A DNA stretch of 36,971 nucleotides, from NCBI GenBank assembly GCA_003427395.1, contig BFEA01000281.1, positions 589,073-626,043 on the forward strand, read 5' to 3'. The notes below the pieces were generated by a model, which was given only the letters and a program-made list of their open reading frames with translations, searched no databases and had not been told where the DNA came from. Positions 11,740 through 22,098 of the stretch are shown here, in pieces (the stretch's first letter is position 1; every line of letters begins with the position of its first letter). The DNA comes from Chara braunii. Taxonomy: Eukaryota; Streptophyta; Charophyceae; Charales; Characeae. Position numbers and translations under genes: made by a program.

Positions 11740-14260
11740 CTACAGAAAGAACGATGAGAAAACTAGTGTAGGTTGTGATTGTTGTTGCACTGTCACTGAA
11801 ACTAAATCTGAAAACTGTCTCCAGTGAGAAAGAAATATGCTCATAGGTTTGGTCCGGTATCCTTTATTCACCACTTTGTGTGTCCAGTCCGTGGCAATGG
11901 TCTGTTTTAGATTATATTTAACCTCCGCTCTGATCATAAGGGGGGTAAGCTTTTCTGCCCGTCTCACTACAGAGTTTCTGAGGGTCCAAAGAGTCCAGAG
12001 CACTGCTCCCCTCAATGTTTCTTCTGCATATCCCAAGGGCCCTACAGCTGTTTGTCGGCGAGATGCGTTGCCCAACAATACAAAATCATCTGACCATCTC
12101 GAAGAGGACTGTGGCGCTGGCACCGAGTTTCCTCGCCACCATTCCCAGAAGGATGCAGACAGCCGACAGTGGAGAAGCATATGTTGGAGGTCCTCAATTC
12201 GTACACCTTCACATATTACACACAACGGTGATGCTCTAGACGTTCTTTTGGCACACCAATGTGCTGTCCTGACTGCTAGGTGCATGATTTGCCATAAAAA
12301 ACTCGCTTGTTTGACTACTGACATATCCATCACCAGTTTCCAGAACCGGGGTAGTGCCGACACCAGCCTCTCTGCCGTGTCCTGTACCCATCCCGAAGCG
12401 ACCCATCTTCTGGCCACCTGCCATTCCACATCTACCGAAGGGCGGGCGAGCTGGTACCCCAACCTTGTTGAATACTGGTACAGTTTAAGCTGTTTCCTGG
12501 GGGAGACTGGATGTTCCCATGCCCAGTCCCTTGGGTCCACTGGCAAGGAGTATGCTGGCAACAAAGTAGCAAAAGGTCTGACCGAGTCCTTATATTCTAG
12601 AACACAGACCGGTATAAGCTGAGGCAGTGGGGGAAGAGGGGTCTGTTGGTCCATCAGAGTCATATCCTGTCCCAAAGATAGTTGCACTCCATTGGCCTCC
12701 CATGTGGAGGATGTATCTGCAAAGGCTTCTGACTTAAATCTAAGACCAGATGGTAACAAAATCCCCGACACTTCTGCGTTCTGTGTAATAAGGGTATGTA
12801 ACACTTCGACATACAAAATGTATAGATATGGTGCCAAAGGGCAACCTTGCCTGACAAATCGGTACAACTGGATTGGGCGTGACATCGAACCATTGACACA
12901 AATCGAAGACACACTATTGTTGCACAGCGCCGCAACCCCTCTTCTGAAACGAGGGCCAAATCCAAACTATGTAAGGGTTGCCCGTAAAAACTCCCAACCA
13001 ACCCTATCATACGCTTTCTCCAAGTCTAGCAATATGATCGCGTATTTTTCCTCCCCTGCCAATACCAATTCTAAAATCTCTTCCACCATCATAACATTAT
13101 GCAAAATCTGTCTGTCGCTCAAAAACCCCGTTTGCGAAGGGTGAATAAGCTGAGGCAATACCTTTTGCAATCTGAGGGCCATAATTTTTGCAAAACGTTT
13201 ATAAACAGATGGCATCAAGGTGATCGGTCTATAAGTACGGACATCCGCCGCATCGCCTTTTTTAAAGAGTAAGGAAATGACACCTGTCAACATATCGGGA
13301 GGGGGCGATGCCCCGTTCCATATGGCCTGAAACGTTGTCAACAGCAGGGGGCTCATGGAGTCTGCGTATTTCCGGAAAAAGTATCCCGACATTCCATCCA
13401 CCCCCGGGACTTTATGTCGAGGCATCTCACGACATACCCTCACAACTTCAAACAGAGTTATGTCCGCCTCCAAGATCTGAACATGCTGGGGGGTAAGCGA
13501 ACTCTCGAGTTTGGTCCACACGCCGTCGTGAAAGTCAGTGAGCAGTTGGGTCTCCGAGTGCTGGGCCTGTGATGCCAGCAGTGCTTCGTAAAAAAGGGAA
13601 ATACTGGCTATTATTCCGGTCGTGTTTTCTGCCAACGGCGCTAGCGGGTCAAAGGGATGAGCCATGGCTCTAACGAGTGACGCTGGGGAATGTTGTCGAT
13701 GTCCCCGAAAAAAGGCCGCAGTCATCCTATCTCCTTTAGTGAGCCACATTACTTCGTTTTTGTTAGATGCTGCTCTCAACGACGGCAGCACCTGTATCGT
13801 CCATCTCTGGCGTATTGAGTCAATACGGTTCACCAATACTTGCTCATCCATTTGTGGCGCTGTCGTTAGTTGCGCCAACTCGCTGTTAAGGTCCGTCAGT
13901 GCCGATGCACGGGTCTTTATCAAGTTTTTCTTAAAAATCAGACCTCTGTTCTCGACCACTCGCAGGCCTGCCAGAAGCCATGAAGCTGAAGACAAGAAAA
14001 GGGGTCTGGACAAGGACCATTCTGACCAAAACTGTTGCATACATTGTATCATGAGATCCGAGTCTATCACCCATTCAGGGAGGTTGGCTCTGCCTGTCCC
14101 CGCCCTGACCTGAGGGTGTTGGTAACATCCCAAAAACAGAGGAAGATGGTCCGATCCCCCGAAGGGGAGGACAGAGCATTTGGATGTCAAAGCTTGGACA
14201 GACTCAGACAGGAAAAACATGTCTATTCTGCTATGCGGCAAATATCGTTGTTGACCACTT
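11740..14260 (-). pseudogene. LINE B ORF2 fragment: reverse transcriptase lacking catalytic core
   Basis: One frame is open from about 14260 to 11740 apart from a TAG at 12967-12969. It starts within the endonuclease C-terminus (SRIDMFFLSES, then GGSDHLPL). Reverse-transcriptase motifs follow: HKVPGVDGMSGYF, LFKKGDAADVRTYRPITL, SQTGFLSDRQ, LLDLEKAYDRVGWEFL and RQGCPLAPYL. At the catalytic box the sequence reads AFAD then TSSTWEAN, so the second Asp of the F/Y-ADD motif and what looks like a few hundred residues are missing. The frame then continues into the C-terminal region with zf-RVT residues CVICEG followed by H-x4-C. It cannot encode an active polymerase. Confidence 0.9.
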
Positions 14261-14277
14261 TTTCTTTATTTGGGCTG

Positions 14278-14333
14278 CCGGGGGGAGTGGAGGGGAGGGG
14301 AGGGGAGGGGAGGGGAGGGGGAGGGGAGGGGGG
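14278..14333 (+). repeat. GGGGA tandem repeat at LINE B 5' junction
   Basis: About nine runs of four or more G separated by single A bases on the plus strand. Such spacing can form G-quadruplexes. It abuts the truncated 5' end of LINE B. Confidence 0.85.
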
Positions 14334-14860
14334 TCAGAGGGGGAAGACAAGACTATTCCATGCACCCGCACATCATAGAATCTTAAACACGTCAGCCTGC
14401 TGATCATTCCGCAGTTTTGTTTTTTTTTGGGGTCATTCCACACTTTACCATGAATGAACCCAGATATGAAAAAAAAAAACACAAGCAGATATGAAAAAAA
14501 GCAAATGGAAAAATATTTAAGAAAAAAAAAAAATGAAGCTTCTGGAGCTTCCTGGTTGGGGCTTGGTGTGTGTGTGCAATCCCCTAATCTTCTTTACCCG
14601 TTGTGTCTTCATACTCCTTAGTCATCTCCACTTTGCCAGCTCTGCCAGCTTTCAATAAACCTGCCATGTGCTTGGATTCTGCGAGACAGCATCCTCGTTC
14701 TTTCTTCGGACAAGTATGGGCGCTGCAGGTTTTTAGTCCGCAAAGGCAGAAAAAACACGTGCCAACGTATCACCTGCGCAAGTTTGGAAAGGCATTTTTT
14801 GGTAGAAAAGGATCTGTTGGGCTTTTTTTTTGGGGGGCGGGGGCAAGTACGTTGGAGTCA
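14334..14860. other. No recognised gene
   Basis: A-rich patches and unassigned sequence. Open frames are short and show no known domain. Confidence 0.5.
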
Positions 14861-14864
14861 CACC

Positions 14865-14935
14865 CAACGTCCAGAATAGGCCACTTAAATTACCAGTAAC
14901 TTTTTTTTTTTTTAGCAGTAACTTTTGCAACAGGG
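14865..14935 (+). repeat. Dispersed repeat, partial copy 2
   Basis: It matches the first block of the repeat at 10631-10741: AACGTCCAGAATAGGCCA, then a CAGTAAC box, a T-run and AGCAGTAACTTTTG. A further AGCCGTAACTGTTCCC box follows near 14965. Confidence 0.6.
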
Positions 14936-15078
14936 ATGATGTTAAAAAAACAAAAGAAAAAACTTTAGCCGTAACTGTTCCCGGTGTTCGGTTGGGACTT
15001 CGGACAGTGTTCGGCCGCCATAGCCGCAAGTTGTAACAGTTGACTTGAGCTAAGTTTCTGGCCAGAGGCCATATCTCT

Positions 15079-15117
15079 GAAAAATAAAAATAAAAATAAA
15101 AATAAAAATAAAAATAA
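15079..15117 (+). repeat. (AAAAAT)n microsatellite
   Basis: Six or so consecutive AAAAAT units. Confidence 0.9.
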
Positions 15118-15140
15118 ATGGAGCAAAACTTGAAAAAAGT

Positions 15141-15289
15141 CAACTTCAAAATAGGCAACATTAGCAGTAACTGTTATCCTTTTTTTTTTCTTTTTTTTTT
15201 TTTGTTCCCAAAACGGAGCAGAAAAGTCAACCCTAAAATCTGCCAAGCGCCACTGGCCCACTGCGGGTAATGACTGGCACGGTTTTAGA
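15141..15289 (+). repeat. Dispersed repeat, copy 3
   Basis: It contains both blocks of the repeat at 10631-10741 in the same order and orientation: AAAATAGGCAACATTAGCAG, TAACTGTT, a T-rich insertion, then AATCTGCCAAGCGCCACTG and CGGGTAATGAC. The copies lie on either side of LINE B. Confidence 0.7.
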
Positions 15290-15311
15290 TTGGTCAAGAG
15301 AAAGCAAGGAA

Positions 15312-15356
15312 AGGAAAAAAAAAAAGGAAAGGAAAGGAAAGGAAAGGAAAGGAAAG
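15312..15356 (+). repeat. (GGAAA)n microsatellite
   Basis: A short A-run followed by consecutive GGAAA units. Confidence 0.9.
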
Positions 15357-16180
15357 ACAGTTAGGGTGTCGGAGGAGGAGGGTGAGAAGGGAAGAAACAC
15401 AAGTTGAGAGAACCTGGTGGGAAGCAAGGGAGAAGAGATTAAGGGCTTGGCCGCACCTTTCTGGAAATGTGAAAAAAAACCAGAAATGTGGCGGGTGCAT
15501 CTGTACGTGTTCTAGCAGGAAGTTCATTCTCATTTTGCACATTGAGAGAGAGAGTGGTGTGGCTATGCCCTTAGGAATGTGATGGCAGAAAGCTTGCATG
15601 ACAAAATGAGCACAGAAAGGGCAAAGTTTCAAGAAGTGAGGTGGGGAAGAATCAAAAGGACAAAGCAGGTTACATGGCTGCACCCCAGCTCCGACCAGCA
15701 TCATTCTGGCGTCAACACACCAAGGATACAGAGCTACCACCTCCCAGCAGATGTCAGCCCAGGAGTGTATCATCTATGATAGAACATATCATTAGGTAAC
15801 CAGGGTTTCTGCGGTCACGGTGGGGATTTTTGGGGAATGGGTGCGGGGGCGTTGGGGAGCCTTACTCTACAGGGGCGCTGCAAGGTGGGAGGCAGTTGCT
15901 CTGTCGGGGGTGGGGCGGATTTGTGGTTTGTCCTTGTCTGGGGCCGGGGGAGGAGAGTTGGTCGCCTTCAACCCCAGCGGGGGCAGATAGGGACAAAGGG
16001 GAGGGCGAAGGCACCCTCTAGGTGGAATTGGCTGCCTTAGCGGAGGGGGGCGGAAGGGGAGCTGTTCCAGGTTGGGGCCGAGGTGAATCTCCTCGGCGGT
16101 GGCAGCGTGGGACAGCGGTGGTGGTGTAGGGGGGATTTTTCTCTGCGTGGTGACCATTGGAAGCTTCTTGGACCAATCAT
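15357..16180. other. No recognised gene; unassigned DNA
   Basis: The first part is of mixed composition. From about 15830 the plus strand is markedly G-rich. A minus-strand open frame of 159 codons at 15773-15294 runs into the GGAAA repeat and shows no domain, so it is not called. Confidence 0.5.
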
Positions 16181-16265
16181 GTTATTTTCAGCTTTCTGGG
16201 GTTCTGAGAGCTAGAGCAGCATCCGGCCTTCTTCTTTATTAGGATCTTCGACCTCAGAGATGGTT
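16181..16265 (+). repeat. Tandem unit 1, left fragment, cut by the gypsy insertion
   Basis: This matches the start of the unit at 36001 (GTTATTTTCAGCTTTC versus GTTATATTAAGCTTTC, then GTTCTG, then CTCAGAGATGGTT versus TTCAGGGATGGTC). It ends in TGGTT, the gypsy target duplication; the rest of the unit resumes at 35540. Confidence 0.75.
16261..16265. repeat. Target-site duplication of the gypsy element, left copy (TGGTT)
   Basis: TGGTT immediately precedes the LTR end TGTTGCATACTG and is identical to 35535-35539 after the other LTR end. A 5-bp duplication is normal for Ty3/gypsy integration. Confidence 0.88.
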
Positions 16266-16621
16266 TGTTGCATACTGTAACGGTGCAGACCAGAACAAGA
16301 ACCGACCTCTCAATACAAAGTACAAGATAGCGTAGCGGAAGACTTAGATACCAATGATCCGAACAATCAATATTGCAATGCAGCCCTGAACATACATCAT
16401 CATCATCATCATTCCATGGTGTGAAGGGGTCTGGCGCTCACACAGGAAGAATGTGCCAGCCCCAACCATACACAGACGAAGAAGAGGGGGGTTAGACGAA
16501 GAAGAGGGGAAGATGGGAATGTCGTCAACACCAAGTCTTCGGCACAGGCCCAAATAGTCCCTCGTCAAAATGTCTGAATCCCAAGGTCGAGTGCGGATCC
16601 AATGTCGTCAAGTCTCAAGTC
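16266..16621 (-). repeat. Gypsy 3' LTR, fragment distal to the body
   Basis: It aligns end to end with 34324-34675, with about ten substitutions by eye and a short CAT-repeat length change. It starts with TGTTGCATACTG and stops abruptly at AAGTC, where the LINE C poly(T) begins. In the intact LTR the sequence continues with ACAACTCTCTC. Confidence 0.92.
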
Positions 16622-16656
16622 TTTTTTCTTTGTTTTTTTACAACACGCCCCCACCA

Positions 16657-16694
16657 GTGTTAGTGGTGCTGATAAGAGCAGACACCACTAACAC
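16657..16694 (-). promoter_or_regulatory. 3'-terminal 12-bp stem-loop of LINE C
   Basis: GTGTTAGTGGTG at 16657-16668 is the exact reverse complement of CACCACTAACAC at 16683-16694, with a 14-base loop. Outside it CCCCA (16649-16653) can pair with TGGGG (16696-16700) across a small bulge. It is the last structured segment before the poly(A) tail of the element RNA. LINE reverse transcriptases of the stringent type recognise a 3' stem-loop; that role here is inferred. Confidence 0.65.
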
Positions 16695-16733
16695 CTGGGG
16701 AGAGGCTCCATCTATTGGTGGGGAGCATCACCT

Positions 16734-16752
16734 GCTGGGAAACGGGCCCAGC
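16734..16752 (-). promoter_or_regulatory. Conserved hairpin in LINE C 3' UTR
   Basis: On the plus strand: GCTGGG-AAACGGG-CCCAGC. The loop is identical to the LINE B hairpin at 11422-11440, and the stem differs only at one pair (T:A here, C:G there), so pairing is kept. The GCGTCCC-like 3' flank is partly shared too. Confidence 0.6.
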
Positions 16753-17576
16753 GTCCCATATACAGATTGATTTGCAGCATGTCAGAAAAAGTCAGAAAAA
16801 GAACCATTGTGGGAGAGTCCTGCCAGCATTGATTACCCTGGCATCCAGGGGATTGACTGAGCAGGAGGTAGGGGAGGGGGGAACCTCTTCACCTTGGGAC
16901 CGGCGCCAGATACCTACCGTAACTCACTAGTTCCTCCCTCCCCCCACCCAGTCTGCAATAAAAACTGTTCCTTCATGTGTGTTGTCATGCGTGTCTCCAG
17001 AGCGGTGCCCGGTCTCCGGAGGGGCACCGGAGGCCGGGAAGTCTCAGAAAATGACTATTGCGAAGGCACTGTTTTGAAGGAAGTGAGAGACTGATGTTTG
17101 AAAGGATTGAAAGAGGCCTCAACGAAAAACAGAGAACAGAAAGAAAATTCCAAAAAAAAAAAAAGGAGAAACAAGGAAAGAAAAAGGAAAGAAAAAGAAA
17201 AAGAAGAAAAAAAAAAAAAGACAGAAAAACACAACAAAAACACACAAAAAAACCACTACAGATGATGAAGGGATGGAGAAAGGGAGAAGAGGAGGGATCA
17301 GTCCGTTATTGCCTCAACTAGGGCGAGCGGGTGTGGAGGGAAAGGGTCTGGGAAGTCAGATGGGGGGCGCATTGGGAAAGTGGGTTCTATATTTGTCCAG
17401 TCGTTAAGGATCAGACGATAGTCCCTGCATTCCGCTCTTCCCTGTGGTTGTCCTTCGTCTTTATCTGCCCCCCATTCCACTTTCGCTATCCATCCTCCCC
17501 TGTCTCCACCTAACCAGGCTTTGCAGAACGAGGAAAGTGCTCGCTTGATGTCTGTGTTTGTCTGAAAGAGGTCCAG

Positions 17577-20500
17577 TTAGGGTTTCAAATCCTGCCATCT
17601 CCTCGTTATCTCCATGTTTATCTGCTGTTGGATCTGTTCAGTTACTTCTGGCCCTTCCACCCTCACCCCTTCCATGGCCAGGAGGCATCTTTGCCACCAA
17701 AGTGCCCATAGGATTGCTCTTCGTCCCAGTTTAAACATATTCTCCACGAAATCATATGCCTCCTGGGCCTGTGGCCAGTAGCCAATGAGTATGGCCCTCC
17801 ATGACCATGGCCATGGCGGATCAAGGACCATCTTTCTCCATATTCTGTCCCACCATCGCCACGTCAGTTTTGCCGTGGGGCATTGCATGAAGACGTGCTC
17901 GATGGTTTCTGCCCACTTGCTTGTCGGGAAGGCTTGCAAGCATCGCGGGCACCAGGGTAAGGCCTGTCCCTTCTGTTCCAGACTTGTGTGATCAATTAGC
18001 CAATTCATCGTAGGAAGGCAGCGATGAGCTATCTGCCATTGTAAAGAGGTGATTTTTGCTGGTTTTGCTTTTTGTTCATGGAACCAGGGAATTGGTGTGA
18101 GGAGTGAGCGGTCTACATTTAGATGTTTTGCCCATCTATCATTTATCACGTCTCTCAATGGTCTCTTAGGTCTGAGCATTTTGTACGTGGATTTGACAGT
18201 CAATTTGTGGAGACTGATCTTCTTTGTGGGGCCTATCCTTCGCCCTGCCGGTTTCCACTCCCATTCCACTGGGTCCAAAGGTAATTCTTGTATTCCAGTG
18301 GATGGTTGGAAAGCCCGTGCTTCCTCCCCCTCTCCCTGGACTCATACCCAGAATATTTCTGTTTTGTCCATCCAGATGAAGGGGTCCCGACTACCCTGCA
18401 AGGAGCCTGATCGACGAAGCGCAAATCTTTCTACTAGTGCAACCTCGGGTCCCACCCAATGTACTCGCCCGATGTGTCCGGGATCTCTTTTGAGCCCGAC
18501 CCAGTTTCCTTCCTTCAGCGAGGGTCCTTTTCTCAGTTTCCTGTACCACGAGAGTGATATTCTTTCAATGAGTTTTTCCAGATTTTGTACGACGTGGTGA
18601 CAGTGTTTGAGTGTGAGGCGTAGTTCCTCTGCTGTTTTCCAGTCTTTTCGCTCTTTGTTCCATATGTCTCCTATTCTAATTACCCCTTGTTTTACCCACC
18701 CTTTCCACGGGGATGCTGAGCTGTTCATCACTTGTCCCTGCCTATCTGTGAGCCATCGGTTCCCGAAGAGGGGTTGGCGAAAAACCTCCTCCCACCGGTC
18801 CGGGGGTGGCTTTTTCGGGGGAGGGAGTTGTCGTCAGCTCTTCAACAGTGAGGGCCAAAATTGGTCCATGACTCCATTCTCGTTCCTTCCTCTGTTCGGC
18901 CACTTTCTTGGGATTTTCCAGTAACGATCCTCTAACCATGTCAGAGGGTGGACTCCTGGGGGGGCAGGGGGTGCTAGGCGTGCCAGGTGTTCTAGGGCCA
19001 GGGGTTGCCAGGGACTGTCCGTGGCAAAGATGAGTTTCCTAATCCATTGGAGTCGTAGGGTTTGTGTTTGTATTGTCGGGTCTACTATTCCCAGTCCCCC
19101 TGCACTCTTAGGTTGGATAACCGAGTCCCAGGCAACCTTGCTGATGACGTTTTGTAGGTCGCCATCTCCGCGCCATAAGAAAGCTGCCACCTTCGCTTTT
19201 AGTTCTCGCACAACTTGTTTGCTTAAGGGTCAGACGAGGGATTTGTACCACAGTGATGCAAAAATCACGTTATTTATTTTCAGCGCCCTGCCCAAGAGGG
19301 ATGTAGATTTCTTCCCCCAGTTTGCTAATTTGGTCAAGGCCGGAGAGGTGATCCATCCATCGTTTGTTGGTGGACAACCTGCTGTCGTCATCACAACCCC
19401 TAAGATTTTAAGTGGGGCCTCCAGTGGGAGCCATGCATTGTGCGGGGTTTCTGGGGGGCGTCCCCCTTGAGAGTGGATCCACCAACCTTGCGTTTTGTTT
19501 CCCCAATTTACTGTCATGTCCGAGACCTGAGAAAACCGTTCCATCAAGCGTTGGATCTCCTCCATGTTCTCAGTCGTGGCGTCCACCATAATCGTGAGGT
19601 CATCAGCAAAAAGGGAGCAAACTGGGATCGCTTCTTCTGGAATGAGAGTTATTTTAATTCTAGAAATGTCCTTGTTATAACGAAGATTTGCCAATAAGGC
19701 TTCCATGATGATAAGGAAAAGTAAGGGCGCTATCGGGTCTCCTTGGCGTACCGAACGTTCTAATTTTACGGGGGGGGGCAGTGATCCATTGATTTTGACG
19801 CTTGTGGTAGCAGTGTGGTGGAGGATGCGTACCCATCGTCTCAACATTGGCCCGAAATTCATTTTCTGAAGGCATCTGTCCAGAAAGACCTAGTCCACAT
19901 GATCATATGTTTTTTCAAAGTCTATAAACACCAATGCAACGTTTTTGTGTTGTTGCCTGGTTAATTGAAGAACTTTATGCATCAATAATATATTTTCCTG
20001 AATGTTCCTATTTGTATGAAACCTGTCTGCGCAGGGTGTATGATGTCCTCCATAACCGTGATCATTTTGTTGGCCACTGCTTTGGACAGCAGTTTGTAGG
20101 TTACCGTGAGTAGAGTGATTGACCTGTAATTACGTATGTTCATTTTGTCACTCTTTTTGTAAAGTAAGGAGAGTACTCCCTTACCTACCATCTCCCCCAT
20201 GTCCTCTGAGTTCCACACATCAGCGTAGAAATCCATCAAGTCCCGACTCAGGGTATCCCACATTGTTTCTCAAAACTCTTTGGGAAAGCCATATATTTCG
20301 GGCGTCTTATCCTCCTCCATTTGCATAAGGGCCGTCCAAATCTCTGATTTAGAGAGGGGGGCTTCGAGGCACTCTCGTTTGACCTGCGAGAGGGATCTGT
20401 CCATTGGTGCCAAAAAGTTCTCTATCATTTGATGATGAGTTTCCTCTGTTGTAATCGAGATGTATGTCGCAAATAGATCTTTGTAGAAATCCCGGACTAT

Positions 20501-21859
20501 TTTCATGCACCTTGCCGTTATTAGAGCGGGTGATGTCTCATCTTCTTCCGGGTCGTATAGAGCCTTGATGGTCGTTCGCTTCGCTTTTACTTGTGCGATC
20601 CCAAAAAATCGTGCGTTCATTGCTCCCTCGGTTTTGTGCTTTGAAAGTTTGGCTCGGATTCTCGTGCCCTGCCAGCGGTATTGGGTTTGACTCAACAATT
20701 TTTCTTTCAAAATTTGGATACGGGTGTTCCCCTCTTGATCAAGGGGCTCCTGTTCATACGGAAGTCCTTGCTGCTCCAATTCCAAGAGTTGAGTCATAGT
20801 TTTTATTTCTTGCTGGTGCGTTTGTGCTGCCAGAAGTTTGGCAAATTTTTTGCTTTTTTTGGCGAGAAAGATAAGACCGTTATTAAACCAAGTAATGTGA
20901 GATTCCAGTTCCGGGCGTCGCTCCCTCCAGAAATTTCAGGCATGCCTTAGGTACTGTTTGAAGGATTTTAGATGTAACAAAGACGTATTGAGTTTGTAAT
21001 AACCAGGCCCGCGATCGGGTTTTATATGAAAGGTCAGTGCGGTCATGCACATCTTGTGGTCCAGACCCGGAAAGGGGCTTAAGGGAAGAATTGCCGCCGT
21101 GGTCAAAGCCCTTTCCAGTATGTCAGCCAGGAGACTTAGGTCTATTCGAGATTTTGACAACCTAGTTGGGTCGTTGTTTCTGATGCAGGAGAAGACCCGT
21201 TCCATAGGGTACAACCGTCTGAAAGAGTCAAAAAGGGAAAGGGTGTCACATAGGTTCCCTAGCATCTGTTCATCCTCTTCCACGTTCCCCACTGTGGATT
21301 GGGGGACCCTCCAACGATCAAGCCACCTGTCAGGGGCGGCGTTGAAATCCCCAGCCAGGATTAGGGGGATGTCGGGGTGTGTTTTGGCTGCAATCTTTTC
21401 TAGGAAGGCCCTGCGCTCCTGTACTGAGTTAGGCGCATATATGCACATGATGTGTACCACCTCTAGTTCTAACATTCCTAATATGGACACCCACCTCCCC
21501 TCCTCTTTGTCTGTCTCCCATTGGATCACTTCCAGCCTTGAGTCTGGAGGGACCCATATTGCCACCCCTGCTCGTCCCGGTCCCGAAGAAAAGGCCTGAT
21601 ATGACTGGTAAGGCCAAGCGAATTTGAGGGCCCTGCGGTGGTTTGGCGTGTCCATTAGATATGTCTCTTGTAAACATATCACATTTGGCCATGACCTCCC
21701 CCCCCCCCCTCGTAAAAGGTCCCATATTGCTTGAGTTTTGTCTTAACAGGTGGAAGCCAAACCATTTACATTGATGGATCTGAGATCCAGATCTGGCGTT
21801 TGTAAGATTCTTTTCCATGCCGGGTTCCTGCCATACAGCGTAGCCACCCAGTCTGTCAT
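17577..21859 (-). pseudogene. LINE C ORF2: endonuclease-reverse transcriptase, disrupted
   Basis: The likely start is the ATG at 21859-21857 (MTDWVATLYGRNPAWK). A 12-base C-run at 21698-21709 coincides with a frameshift. The endonuclease (to about 20940) shows ICLQETYL, IYAPNS, GDFNAAPDRW and SRIDLSLL; the usual Ser of the terminal SDH motif is Leu (GLDHKM). The reverse transcriptase spans about 20300-19230: YKKSDKMNIRNYRSITL, QTGFI, FIDFEKTYDHVD, RQGDPIAPLLF and an intact FADD (Asp pair at 19599-19604). The zf-RVT region near 17950-17880 has CPRC and H-x4-C. One frameshift lies near 20020. Stops occur at 20936 (TGA), 20270 (TGA), 19890 (TAG), 19230 (TGA), 18834 (TGA) and 18342 (TGA); those at 20270 and 19890 fall where Trp is likely (KEF_ETMWDTL, DHVD_VFLDRC). 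Confidence 0.92.
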
Positions 21860-22098
21860 GTTGTTTTTATGTGCCCCTTTCGCCGTTTTCGTAGTTGATT
21901 AGAGTGTTGTGTTTTGACTATCTTTCCTTTCCTTTCTTTTTTTTTTTTTGGGGGGGGGAGGGAGGCAGATTAAAATCTCTGCCAAGGCTGCTGGTCCCAT
22001 GTCACTTCCGCATTGAATATGCCTCTGCGGGCTATCTTGCACAGACAGATGATCAGATCGTCTACAGACCATATGTGACTTGGTTTCACTTTGAGATT

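Larger units (their letters stand above)
11369..14262 (-). mobile_element. LINE B, 5'-truncated and internally deleted
   Basis: A partial non-LTR retrotransposon read from about 14262 down to a T-rich tract (11369-11394) that represents its poly(A) tail. It begins inside the endonuclease (RYLPHSRIDMFFL) next to a GGGGA-repeat tract, a typical 5' truncation. The remaining ORF2 is one frame to 11740, followed by a 3' UTR with a hairpin shared with LINE C. ORF2 differs clearly from those of LINE A and LINE C, so this is a separate family. I could not find a target-site duplication. Confidence 0.9.
16640..17576 (-). other. LINE C 3' untranslated region
   Basis: The region from the ORF2 stop (TAA at 17577-17579, minus strand) to the poly(T). 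It includes two hairpins near the 3' end (16657-16694 and 16734-16752) and an A-rich plus-strand patch at 17153-17220. No gene is seen. Confidence 0.75.

Noticed and set aside
11837-12622. 261-codon plus-strand open frame
   Set aside because: It is the antisense shadow of the LINE B ORF2 C-terminal region, which has clear motifs on the minus strand.
15294-15773. 159-codon minus-strand open frame
   Set aside because: Its end is encoded by the GGAAA microsatellite and the rest has no recognisable motif.
241-21859. Reassigned stop codons (UGA as Trp) to explain in-frame stops in the LINEs
   Set aside because: TAG and TAA also interrupt the same frames, frameshifts coexist, and normal Trp TGG codons are common. 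Pseudogene decay is simpler.
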